Shown here piece after piece: positions 49,391 to 57,674 of a stretch of 64,000 nucleotides of DNA. Position 1 is the stretch's first letter. Each line of letters opens with the position of its first letter. The notes beneath the pieces are model-generated. The model ran no database searches. It was given only the letters and a program-made list of their open reading frames with translations, and had not been told where the DNA came from. Made by a program: the position numbers and the translations under genes. Source of the stretch: Planctomycetaceae bacterium (GTDB taxonomy: Bacteria > Planctomycetota > Planctomycetia > Planctomycetales > Planctomycetaceae); NCBI GenBank assembly GCA_021732995.1, contig JAKFWA010000002.1, positions 37,098 to 101,097 on the forward strand. The letters run 5' to 3'.

Positions 49391-50398
49391 GTGACTTCTT
49401 TTTCTGAGCCCGATCAGTCGCAGTCTATTCCGATCGAAATCCTGCGGCAGTGCATCTTTCTGGCGGGACCGACGGCCAGCGGGAAGACCGACGTTTCGCT
49501 GCTGCTGGCTGAGCGACTGGGCAACCTGGAGATCGTTTCACTCGACTCCATGACGCTGTATCGCGGCATGGATGTCGGAACAGCGAAGCCGTCGCGACGC
49601 CAGCGGGACGCGGTGCCACATCACCTGATCGACATCATCGACCCGGAAGCCGAGTTCAGTGTGGCTGAATACCTCACCGCCGCACGCTCGGCCTGTGAGG
49701 AAATCACGGCGCGAGGGCATCGTCCGCTGTTTGTCGGCGGCACCGGGCTCTATCTGCGATCGGTGTTGCGAGGAGTGTTCGAAGGCCCGCCTGCGGACTG
49801 GTCGATTCGTGATCGGTTGGAGCAACAGGCGAAAGACGCCGCATCGCGCGGGGACCATTATTGGTTGATGCGGCAACTCGAGAAGGTCGATTCCGAATCC
49901 GCACTGCGGCTGCATCCCAATGACCAGCGCCGGCTGATTCGCGCGATCGAAGTTTATGAACTCACCGGCCAGCCGCTGTCGAAGCAGCAGAACCAGCCCG
50001 CGCTGCCGGTCGATCAGCGACCGCCGCATGTGTATTGGCTCGACCCGTCCCGTGACTGGTTGCATGATCGGATCAACCGCCGCGTGGAGCAGATGCTCGA
50101 CGTTGGGCTGATTGAGGAAGTCCGCTTCCTGATGGGGCGTCCGCAAGGCATGAGTCACACCGCCCGGCAAGGCTTGGGTTATAAAGAAGTTATCGACGCA
50201 TTGGGGGACGACGCGTCGGCGGAATTGTCGGCTCAACAACTTGCCGAGGTACAGGAATTGATCCAGACGCGCACGCGACAATTCGCCAAACGGCAGACGA
50301 CGTGGTTCCGGAATCTCGAAGAGTGCTCACCGATCACCTTGAAAGGCGACGAGTCCCCCGCCGACATCACGGAACTGGTACTGGCCCGGTTGAAGTGA
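49391..50398 (+). CDS. miaA: tRNA dimethylallyltransferase MiaA
   Basis: Adds a dimethylallyl group to A37 of UNN-reading tRNAs. 335 residues, slightly longer than the usual 300-316. The P-loop is FLAGPTASGKTD. The catalytic and binding motifs are SLDSMTLYRGMDVGTAKPS (with the conserved Asp), PHHLIDIIDP, FVGGTGLYLRS and QGLGYKEV, ending with the RQFAKRQTTWFRN motif. The start is GTG at 49391; the match to MiaA begins about residue 20. The next gene is rtcB, on the same strand after 289 bp; both act on RNA. Confidence 0.97.
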   Translation: MTSFSEPDQSQSIPIEILRQCIFLAGPTASGKTDVSLLLAERLGNLEIVSLDSMTLYRGMDVGTAKPSRRQRDAVPHHLIDIIDPEAEFSVAEYLTAARSACEEITARGHRPLFVGGTGLYLRSVLRGVFEGPPADWSIRDRLEQQAKDAASRGDHYWLMRQLEKVDSESALRLHPNDQRRLIRAIEVYELTGQPLSKQQNQPALPVDQRPPHVYWLDPSRDWLHDRINRRVEQMLDVGLIEEVRFLMGRPQGMSHTARQGLGYKEVIDALGDDASAELSAQQLAEVQELIQTRTRQFAKRQTTWFRNLEECSPITLKGDESPADITELVLARLK

Positions 50399-50687
50399 GC
50401 CATCCCGCGCCCGCAAGAGTGCAAGTCCACGTTTTTGGATGAACCCTGGCGCGTGCTGTGTGTCGATTCGCGCGAGGTGTTGTTCTCGGTGCGCTTCGCA
50501 AGAACGTGTTCGATTCGACGACTCATCGCCGGTTACAGCGACCCTCGATCGTCACTGTCGAGGACTGATCAACCCGAGTTGCGAAACAACGCATCACGGG
50601 AACAACACTCAAGTTTCTGATCGCAATCGTGCTGCCTGGTTCTTAGCGTCCAGCAGATACCCTTCCGTTTTGTCAGAGCCTGATCTT
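50399..50687. other. 289-bp gap, no gene seen
   Basis: Between miaA and rtcB the frame of rtcB stays open back to an ATG at 50439, but its translation is low-complexity and unlike RtcB. I see no clear promoter or terminator here. Confidence 0.5.
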
Positions 50688-52151
50688 ATGCCCAAGTCCG
50701 GTTTCGACGGCCCGTTGGAACGACTCAACGACTACTGCTGGCGGATTCCCCGATCCTACAAGCCGGGAATGCGCGTGGACGGTCTGATCTATGCCAGTGA
50801 CGAATTGATGTCGTTGCTGCGAAATGATCAGGCGCCCGAGCAGGTCGCGAACGTCGCCACATTGCCGGGCATTCAGATGGCCAGTCTTGCCATGCCAGAT
50901 ATTCACTGGGGGTATGGTTTCACAATTGGCGGTGTCTGCGCGACCGACCCCGACGAGGGCGGAGTGATTTCACCCGGCGGCGTCGGTTACGACATCAATT
51001 GCGGCGTCCGACTGATGCGCACCAATCTCAGCTATCGGGACGTGAAAGGTTCGCTGCAGCATCTGGTTGACCAGTTGTTCAAAGAGGTGCCGACGGGCAC
51101 CGGCAAGCGCGGTAAGTATTCGTTCTCACCCAGCGAATTGCGGCAACTGATGGGCGAAGGTGTGCCCTACCTGAAAAGCCGCGGACTGGCGACCGACGCC
51201 GATATCGAGTTCACGGAAGCTCGCGGCTGTCTGCAGGGCGCCGAACCGGACAGCGTCAGTGAACGTGCGATCGAACGCGGTGCCAGCCAATGTGGAACGC
51301 TGGGTTCGGGCAATCACTTTCTGGAAGTGCAGATTGTTGAAGCGATCCTGGATGAAGAAGCCGCGCAGGTGATGGGTCTTTCAAAAGATCAGGTCTGCGT
51401 GATGATTCACTCGGGCTCGCGCGGTCTGGGGTATCAGGTCTGCGACGACGCCTTGCGACTCTTGCGCGGCGTGCCGCAGAAGTACGGCATTCAGCTACCC
51501 GATCAACAGCTCGCGTGTGCTCCGGTCCTTAGTCCGGAAGGTCAGCACTATCTCGGCGCCATGCGCGCTGCCGCCAACTACGCCTGGTGCAACCGTCAAT
51601 TGCTGATGTGGCAGGCCCGCGAAGTCTTCGAGACGGTGTTTCGCACGTCCTGGAAGAAGCTCGGCATGAGCCTGCTGTACGACGTCGCTCACAACATCGC
51701 GAAGTTCGAAGAACACACCGTTGCCGACGTCTCGAAAAAGGTCTGGGTACACCGCAAAGGCGCAACGCGAGCCTTCCCGCCAGGCAATCGTGAGATCCCG
51801 GATCTCTATCGCGGCATCGGTCAACCAGTGCTCATTCCGGGCGACATGGGTCGTGCGAGCTGGGTGCTGGTCGGTCAACAGGGCAGCATGGAGCAGACGT
51901 TCGGCACGACCTGCCACGGTGCTGGCCGCCTGATGAGCCGCACGAAAGCTGTGGAACACGCTCGCGGTCGACGAGTCGATAAGGAGCTCGCCGCGCGCGG
52001 TGTCATTGCCCGAGCCCAAAGCTGGCGAGGTCTCGCGGAAGAGCAACCCGCCGCCTACAAGGACGTGAACCTTGTTGTCGACGTCGTCGATCGCGCGGGT
52101 ATCTCCCGGAAGGTCGCCCGCATGAAACCGATCGGAGTCATCAAGGGCTAA
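50688..52151 (+). CDS. rtcB: RNA-splicing ligase RtcB
   Basis: Joins RNA 3'-phosphate or 2',3'-cyclic phosphate to 5'-OH ends, using GTP and Mn2+. 487 residues, the normal length. Metal and guanylate motifs are visible: GGVGYDINCGVRL (Asp and Cys), GSGNHFLEVQ, MIHSGSRGLGYQV, and GTTCHGAGRLMSR with the histidine that becomes guanylated. The start is ATG 50688 because MPKSGFDGPLERL begins the conserved protein; ATG at 50439 would add 83 unrelated residues. No archease gene is adjacent. Convergent with the HD-domain gene, with 13 bp between stops. Confidence 0.97.
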   Translation: MPKSGFDGPLERLNDYCWRIPRSYKPGMRVDGLIYASDELMSLLRNDQAPEQVANVATLPGIQMASLAMPDIHWGYGFTIGGVCATDPDEGGVISPGGVGYDINCGVRLMRTNLSYRDVKGSLQHLVDQLFKEVPTGTGKRGKYSFSPSELRQLMGEGVPYLKSRGLATDADIEFTEARGCLQGAEPDSVSERAIERGASQCGTLGSGNHFLEVQIVEAILDEEAAQVMGLSKDQVCVMIHSGSRGLGYQVCDDALRLLRGVPQKYGIQLPDQQLACAPVLSPEGQHYLGAMRAAANYAWCNRQLLMWQAREVFETVFRTSWKKLGMSLLYDVAHNIAKFEEHTVADVSKKVWVHRKGATRAFPPGNREIPDLYRGIGQPVLIPGDMGRASWVLVGQQGSMEQTFGTTCHGAGRLMSRTKAVEHARGRRVDKELAARGVIARAQSWRGLAEEQPAAYKDVNLVVDVVDRAGISRKVARMKPIGVIKG

Positions 52152-52164
52152 TAATGCATCGCGG

Positions 52165-53511
52165 CTACGATGAAAGTTCGCAAGCGGCTCGCAGCACGGT
52201 TTCGAAGTCGGGGTGCTGAGCTATCTGCTTCGAGACATCTTTGCGGGCGAAGATGCGGACTCGTTTAACGTAGTCGTCGAACTGAGTGCGGGCGAGGGCT
52301 TCGACGACGGGACTGACGGAGCCGAGCGGGCGGTAGGCGTCTTCCTTCGGGTAGTAGATCGAGACTCGGAACTCGATTTCGCGATGCACCGGCGGGGCGT
52401 CGATCACGATGTCAGTCGGGCTGAGTTTCTCACTACCCAGCAGGCCGCGACGATTGATCTCTTCGACCAGTCGGCGGCAGCATTCGACCAGTTCGGCATA
52501 CGGACGCCGCGCGATCAGGTTGTAAAGTTCCTGTGATTCATAATGGCTGTACTCGGCCACTCGCTTATAGAGACTGCGGCGCGGGCCGAGCAGGCTCTCA
52601 AGAATAGACTCGGCCGAAGTGCCCTTCGCCGTCTGACGCAGCAGGCGAATCATGTCCGGCTCGCTGAGGCGGAAGAGCGAGCCCAAGTCCAGATGCGGGT
52701 GCAGTTCAAAGAAGCCGCGCTGGAACATGCTGGTCGCCGCACGGACCGCGTGATGCCAGTAGACCTCGGAGAACATCACGTACCGGGCGAAGACCATCAG
52801 TTCTGCCGCGGTTTTGCCCTTCTGGTTGATCGCCAGCCCGTCGCCGGCTTCGTTAAGCACCAGCGACTGAATCAGCCGATGCTTGTCGAAGTGACGTCCA
52901 TAAGGCACGCCGCAGTGCAGGCTGTCGCGTTCGAGATAGTCGAGTTTGTCGATGTCGATCGGGCCGGACAGGATCGAACGGAGCACTCGCAGTTCCGGCC
53001 GATCAGTCCGTGCGACGAGCACATCCAGGACCTCCGCCGGGTCGATGTGCCATTCCTCGCGCAGGGCCTGAGCGAGCTCTGTTTCGGGCTTGAGGAACTC
53101 AGCCGCGTGTGACTCGTGCGCCGACATGCCGGGCAGCGACAAGTCCTCAATGGGATGGCAGAACGGCCAGTGCCCGATGTCGTGCAGCAGCGCCGAGGCC
53201 AGCAGCAACTCGGCATGATGAGTATCAATCAGGGCACAGAAACGCGGATCGCGACCCAGTTGCCACAGATATCGAATAGCGTTGTGAAAAACGCCCAGCG
53301 CGTGTTCAAAGCGAGTATGCGTCGCACCGGGATAGACGTGCGACACCACGCCCAACTGCGACACATGCCGCAGCCGCTGGAACTCGGAGGAATCAATCAG
53401 GGCACGGACGCGCGGCGTGAACGGAACATCCTGCTCCATCGGGATGCGCACGATCCCGCGATCTGCCGCAAGGCTGGCGAACTCCGGCAGATCGCTGAAA
53501 GGGTGCTGCAT
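52165..53511 (-). CDS. HD-domain phosphohydrolase, dGTPase/SAMHD1-like
   Basis: 448 residues. The metal-binding HD motifs are clear: THTRFEHALGVFHNA and LLASALLHDIGHWPFCHPIED, followed by the downstream Asp in SGPIDIDKLDYLERDSLHCGV. This arrangement is that of the dGTP triphosphohydrolase/SAMHD1-like (YdhJ-type) group, which may hydrolyse dNTPs or related nucleotides. The C-terminus is longer than the core HD domain, ending IAQHPDFETVLRAACELSS. Convergent with rtcB; the next gene on the same strand upstream, mrp, is 89 bp away, so transcription with it is possible. Confidence 0.93.
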   Translation of the reverse strand: MQHPFSDLPEFASLAADRGIVRIPMEQDVPFTPRVRALIDSSEFQRLRHVSQLGVVSHVYPGATHTRFEHALGVFHNAIRYLWQLGRDPRFCALIDTHHAELLLASALLHDIGHWPFCHPIEDLSLPGMSAHESHAAEFLKPETELAQALREEWHIDPAEVLDVLVARTDRPELRVLRSILSGPIDIDKLDYLERDSLHCGVPYGRHFDKHRLIQSLVLNEAGDGLAINQKGKTAAELMVFARYVMFSEVYWHHAVRAATSMFQRGFFELHPHLDLGSLFRLSEPDMIRLLRQTAKGTSAESILESLLGPRRSLYKRVAEYSHYESQELYNLIARRPYAELVECCRRLVEEINRRGLLGSEKLSPTDIVIDAPPVHREIEFRVSIYYPKEDAYRPLGSVSPVVEALARTQFDDYVKRVRIFARKDVSKQIAQHPDFETVLRAACELSS

Positions 53512-53600
53512 CGAAGTCGTCTCCCCAATCCTTAGGTCCTTGTGGTCCCTTTCGTCCCTTGATTCAAATCCGGCCCACGATGAACGCGTCGCGTGCCACC

Positions 53601-54668
53601 CTACAGAATCTCCAATGAAGGCAGTTCCGGAGTCTCCAGCAGGCTCTTGGCGACCTGCATGGCAATCGTCTGGCAGACTTGCAGCATGGGCTCGCGCACC
53701 GGGCTGTCTTCCTTGAAGAGGTCCGCAATGCGGCCTTCGTCGCCGAGCACGCGGACGCTGGCGTTGATCGGAATCTCTCCGAGAAACGGGATGTTCGACT
53801 TCACGGCCTGATCCTTCGCGCCGCCGCGACCGAAGATTTCGCCGGTCATGTTCTCGACGATGCCCAACACCGGGATCTTCACCTGGTTGAACATGCTGAT
53901 GGCCTTCACGGCGTCCAGCAGAGCGACCTTCTGTGGCGTGCAGACGATGACGGCACCAGCCAGCCCCAGCAGTTGCGACAGCGTCAGCGACACGTCACCG
54001 GTTCCCGGCGGCAAGTCGATGATGAGATAATCCAGATCGCCCCAGTCGGTCTGAGCGAGGAACTGCGTCAGCAGCTTGTGCAGCATCGGGCCACGCCAGA
54101 TGACTGCCTGATCTTCTTTCACGAGGAAGCCCATCGACAGCAGCTTCACGCCGTTCTTTTCGATCGGCTGAATGCGCGGCACGACCTGACCATCGGGACC
54201 GCGATGCTCGACCATCTCCGGCTGTCCCGACGCGCCGCACAGATGTGGAATGCTGGGGCCGTAGACGTCGGCGTCCATCAAGCCGACCTTCGCGCCGAAC
54301 GACTTCAGCCCATACGCCAGCATGGCCGAAGTGGTGCTCTTACCGACACCGCCCTTACCGCTGCCGACGGCGATCACGTTCTTGATTCGCAGGCCGATTT
54401 TGCCGCCTGAGTCCTTGCCGCGCACCATCCAGGTGAAGCTCACCTGAGCTGCTGGCGAGCCCGGCCACTTCTGGCTGACGAGCGACTGAATTGCCTGCGA
54501 AATGCGTTCACGGCCGGGATAGGCGGGCGTCGGTAGCTCGACTTCAACGACGGGCGTTCCGTTCGCCTGAACTTCGGCTTTCGAGATCATCCCGAGTTCA
54601 CCGAAGGTGCGATTGATTTCGGGGTCGTACAGGGCGGAAACGCTGCTCTTCAGATCGGTGGAGTTCAT
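53601..54668 (-). CDS. mrp: Mrp/NBP35-family iron-sulfur carrier ATPase, lacking CxxC
   Basis: 355 residues. An N-terminal MIP18/DUF59-like domain (about 1-90) precedes the Mrp ATPase with the deviant Walker A GKGGVGKSTT near 110, MDADVYGPSIPH, and LDYLIIDLPPGTGD. The family normally carries an Fe-S cluster on a C-x2-C motif after ENM(S/T); here the sequence runs ENMTGEIFGRGGAKDQ and both cysteines are missing. It is expected to deliver Fe-S clusters, or to do a related nucleotide-driven job, in the cytoplasm. The start is ATG at 54668. Neighbours are unrelated in function. Confidence 0.93.
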   Translation of the reverse strand: MNSTDLKSSVSALYDPEINRTFGELGMISKAEVQANGTPVVEVELPTPAYPGRERISQAIQSLVSQKWPGSPAAQVSFTWMVRGKDSGGKIGLRIKNVIAVGSGKGGVGKSTTSAMLAYGLKSFGAKVGLMDADVYGPSIPHLCGASGQPEMVEHRGPDGQVVPRIQPIEKNGVKLLSMGFLVKEDQAVIWRGPMLHKLLTQFLAQTDWGDLDYLIIDLPPGTGDVSLTLSQLLGLAGAVIVCTPQKVALLDAVKAISMFNQVKIPVLGIVENMTGEIFGRGGAKDQAVKSNIPFLGEIPINASVRVLGDEGRIADLFKEDSPVREPMLQVCQTIAMQVAKSLLETPELPSLEIL

Positions 54669-54765
54669 AAGTCTCTAAGCAAACAAACGAAGAAAATTGA
54701 GGAGAGCAACCCGCGCCGCGCGCGACGTGCTGCTCCGTGCAGCCGAATCTTAGAGGCTGTCCGGC

Positions 54766-56025
54766 TTACAGAACACTGTCCCATCCGAGTCCACGGGCGA
54801 CCGCGAGCGCGCTGTTGACTCCGTCTTCATGGAATCCGTTTCCCCAGTACGCGCCGCAGAAAGACGCTCGATCGCGATTAATCAACTCCGCATGTCGCCG
54901 CTGAGCGTCCCGGCGGCGGGTTGTGAAGATCGGGTGGTGGTAGTTGAAACGGCCGAGAATCTTGCTTTTGTCAATCAGAGCCGTCGAATTCAGCGTGACG
55001 CAGTACGTCGTTTCCGAAGTGATCCCCTGCAGGATGTTCATGTTGTAAGTCAGGGTCGCGTTGGCCGGTGAGCCATCATTACGGATGTGGTAGTTCCAGC
55101 TCGCCCAGGCTCGCTTGCGACGTGGCAACACGGACGTGTCTGTGTGCAGAACGGTTTCGTTCTGCTGATACGGGAACTCGCCGAGGATTTCTCGTTCCGC
55201 CGCCGTGGCCTGATCACCCAGCATCCTTATCGCCTGATCACTATGGCACGCGAAAATGACGTGATCAAACCGCTCTGGAATGACCGCGCCGCGCACATCA
55301 AGGGATACTCCGGATTCATCCCGTCGCACGGCAGTGACTGGCGAACTCAACCGGATGCGGTCGCGAAACCCCGCCGTCAGCTTCTCAACATACTTCCACG
55401 AGCCACCCGTGATCACGCGCCACTGCGGACGATGACGCACGCTTAACAAACCGTGATTGCGGTAGAATTCCACAATAAACCGCATCGGAAATTGTCCAAA
55501 CGTCTCCAGCGGACAGGACCAGATCGCCGCGCCCATCGGAATGAGATACTGATCAGCAAACTGCCGCGAATATCCCTGCTGACGAAGAAAATCGGCGACC
55601 GTCAGCTCTTCCGTCGAACTGTTCAGCAGACTCAGCGATTCGCGATTGAACCGCAGAATGTCGAGTATCATCCGGTAGAACCGGGGGTTCAACAGATTGC
55701 TGCGCTGAGCGAATAATCCGTTCAGAGAAGTGCCGTTGTATTCCAGGCCGGAGCGATCGCAGCGCACGCTGAAGCTCATAGATGTTGGCTGCGACGCAAT
55801 GCCCAGTCGCGTTAGCAACTCGATAAAATGAGGATAAGTCCAGTCATTATAGACAATAAAACCGGTATCAATCGCGAGCGACCGACCACTCGCATCGACG
55901 GGAACAGTATGCGTGTGCCCGCCGATATAATCATTGGCTTCGAACAGCGTGAGTTCATGCTGCCCTTTGAGCAGGTACGCGGCGACCAACCCTGAGATGC
56001 CCGTGCCGACGATCGCAATCTTCAT
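54766..56025 (-). CDS. FAD-dependent amine-oxidase-type flavoprotein
   Basis: 419 residues. The N-terminal dinucleotide-binding motif is AIVGTGISGLVAAYLL, then ANDYIGGHTHTV, and a C-terminal FAD motif at GAYWGNGFHEDGVNSALAVARGL. This is the group of NAD(P)/FAD-dependent oxidoreductases often annotated as amine oxidases or desaturases, which in many bacteria sit beside cyclopropane-fatty-acid-synthase-like genes. Those partners are not present here. A UPF0314 membrane protein follows on the same strand. The substrate is unknown. ATG at 56025. Confidence 0.9.
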   Translation of the reverse strand: MKIAIVGTGISGLVAAYLLKGQHELTLFEANDYIGGHTHTVPVDASGRSLAIDTGFIVYNDWTYPHFIELLTRLGIASQPTSMSFSVRCDRSGLEYNGTSLNGLFAQRSNLLNPRFYRMILDILRFNRESLSLLNSSTEELTVADFLRQQGYSRQFADQYLIPMGAAIWSCPLETFGQFPMRFIVEFYRNHGLLSVRHRPQWRVITGGSWKYVEKLTAGFRDRIRLSSPVTAVRRDESGVSLDVRGAVIPERFDHVIFACHSDQAIRMLGDQATAAEREILGEFPYQQNETVLHTDTSVLPRRKRAWASWNYHIRNDGSPANATLTYNMNILQGITSETTYCVTLNSTALIDKSKILGRFNYHHPIFTTRRRDAQRRHAELINRDRASFCGAYWGNGFHEDGVNSALAVARGLGWDSVL

Positions 56026-56165
56026 CCGTGAGTCCGCCCATGCTGAAAAACGCTGAAATTCCGCTCCTGATCCCCGCTCCGCATTGGATGCGATCGCGAA
56101 GTTCGCGACAACCCGCTTGAGTGCCGAGTCAAGAAGCGGTCTGCAGCCTCAAGACGACACGATGG

Positions 56166-56762
56166 TCAGGTCCGCAGTTGCCAGTCGCGGATTGCATCGA
56201 GCGGGCAGATCAACATGATCACATTCAGCGTCAGACTGTCTCGAATCCAGCAAAGTACAAGCAGTTCCGCGGCAACGAACAGAATCAGCGACCGCCGCCA
56301 GCCGAGTCGCCGGGCCACCAGCAGTCCCGCGCCACACGCCACCAAATCTCCCAGCGAGTTCAGTACGGAGTCACCAGTATAGCCTCGCGCGGCAGTTGCC
56401 GTGCGGTAGCGATCGATCACCCAGGCTGAGTTCTCCACAACTTCCCAGAGCGCTTCCAGACTCAGTCCCGCCAGCAGTCGCCAGGGTGTTGATACCCGCG
56501 TTGCGACAGGCATCAGCAGCCACCAGAAGACAACACCGTGCAATAAGTGCGTCACACTATAAGGATCGAGAAAGTGCTGAGAGTTGTGAGCCCCCCACGC
56601 ATCCAGTGTAACCGGGTTTAGATCGCCTTGAGCACACCACCAGATGCGACCCTCCCACCGGAGTGCTCCGATCATCAGCAGAGTCATCGCCGCAGTAAGT
56701 ATTACAGGAGTGATTCTATTATTCTCAGTTAATCTCAATGACATGGCGCTTGCTCGACTCAC
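56166..56762 (-). CDS. UPF0314/DUF2585 membrane protein
   Basis: 198 residues from GTG 56762; an ATG at 56744 is equally possible. Features of the family are WWCAQGDLNPVTLDAWGAHNSQHFLDPYSVTHLLHGVVFWWLL and LEALWEVVENS, with several hydrophobic segments. Function is unknown; the conserved His/Asp/Glu residues face one side in family models. It sits between the flavoprotein and the dienelactone hydrolase genes, all on the minus strand. Confidence 0.85.
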   Translation of the reverse strand: MSRASAMSLRLTENNRITPVILTAAMTLLMIGALRWEGRIWWCAQGDLNPVTLDAWGAHNSQHFLDPYSVTHLLHGVVFWWLLMPVATRVSTPWRLLAGLSLEALWEVVENSAWVIDRYRTATAARGYTGDSVLNSLGDLVACGAGLLVARRLGWRRSLILFVAAELLVLCWIRDSLTLNVIMLICPLDAIRDWQLRT

Positions 56763-56786
56763 GGAGGTTGAAGCCCGTTTGACAGA

Positions 56787-57530
56787 TCAGGTCTTCAATC
56801 GGCGAGACAGCAGTTCCACCGCCATGCCATTCAATAACTGAGCCAGCGCCGGGTCATAACGATGCCCCTCGTCGCGCAGAAAAGCGTGCTCGCCGTTGAA
56901 CTCATGCCACGTGAAATTGATACCGACAGACATCATCGCGTCGTAGACCACTCGTCGACCCGCCAGCGGAATGTGAGGATCTTGCCGCCCCCAGACCATC
57001 AACATTTCTCCGCGAATTTCATGCATCCGATCCAGCGTATCGTCCTGCATGCCTTTCGCCAGACTGCGTTTGTGAATGTCTGTCGCGTAGAAACAGACTC
57101 CCGCCTCGACTTCCGGATTCATCGCCGCCCGGAAAGCCAGATGCCCACCCAGGCAAATTCCTACCGTCCCCATGCGACCCGAACAACCGGGGTCGGTCGC
57201 CAGGTAGTTCAGCACCGCGCGAGCGTCCTCGTCATAGCTGCGCAGTTCTTTAGTCGTCTTCAGAGTATTGCCACGATCGGTGTCCGACTTGTCGTAGTTG
57301 AAGACTTCACCCAGTTGCACAAATTCGTGATACACCTCGGGCACTGCCACCAGGAAGCCATGTCCAGCGAGAAACGCCGCCGTGCGGGCAATGGGTGCGG
57401 TCACCTGATAAATCTCGGAATACAGGATTACTCCGGGATACTTTCCTTCGCCCTGCGGTCGAAACAGATGAGTCCGCATCGGGCCATACGACGTCTGCAG
57501 GTCAACGAACGCACGTGGCTGGATTCGCAT
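56787..57530 (-). CDS. dienelactone hydrolase family α/β-hydrolase
   Basis: 247 residues from ATG 57530 (MRIQPRAFVDLQ); a TTG at 57602 would add 24 residues with no family match. The catalytic triad is visible: nucleophile Cys in GTVGICLGGHLA, Asp in WGRQDPHIP and His in NGEHAFLRDEG. The cysteine nucleophile is typical of dienelactone hydrolases. It would hydrolyse lactone or ester substrates in the cytoplasm; the physiological substrate is not predictable. It precedes the UPF0314 gene by only 24 bp, so the two may be co-transcribed. Confidence 0.9.
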   Translation of the reverse strand: MRIQPRAFVDLQTSYGPMRTHLFRPQGEGKYPGVILYSEIYQVTAPIARTAAFLAGHGFLVAVPEVYHEFVQLGEVFNYDKSDTDRGNTLKTTKELRSYDEDARAVLNYLATDPGCSGRMGTVGICLGGHLAFRAAMNPEVEAGVCFYATDIHKRSLAKGMQDDTLDRMHEIRGEMLMVWGRQDPHIPLAGRRVVYDAMMSVGINFTWHEFNGEHAFLRDEGHRYDPALAQLLNGMAVELLSRRLKT

Positions 57531-57674
57531 AGGGATTAGTCCGAAACAGAAGCGATGATACTGAGCAAGAAGTGTCCGAGACAGGGTTGAGGATGATATC
57601 AACTCCGGTGCTGTACCGCAGGGAGCCCGCAGACACTGAAGCCACTGCCGACGCCCTCGTGCTTCAGTGCTGGA

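Noticed and set aside
50439-50687. 83-residue N-terminal extension of RtcB
   Set aside because: The residues are low-complexity and unlike RtcB. The conserved protein starts at ATG 50688.
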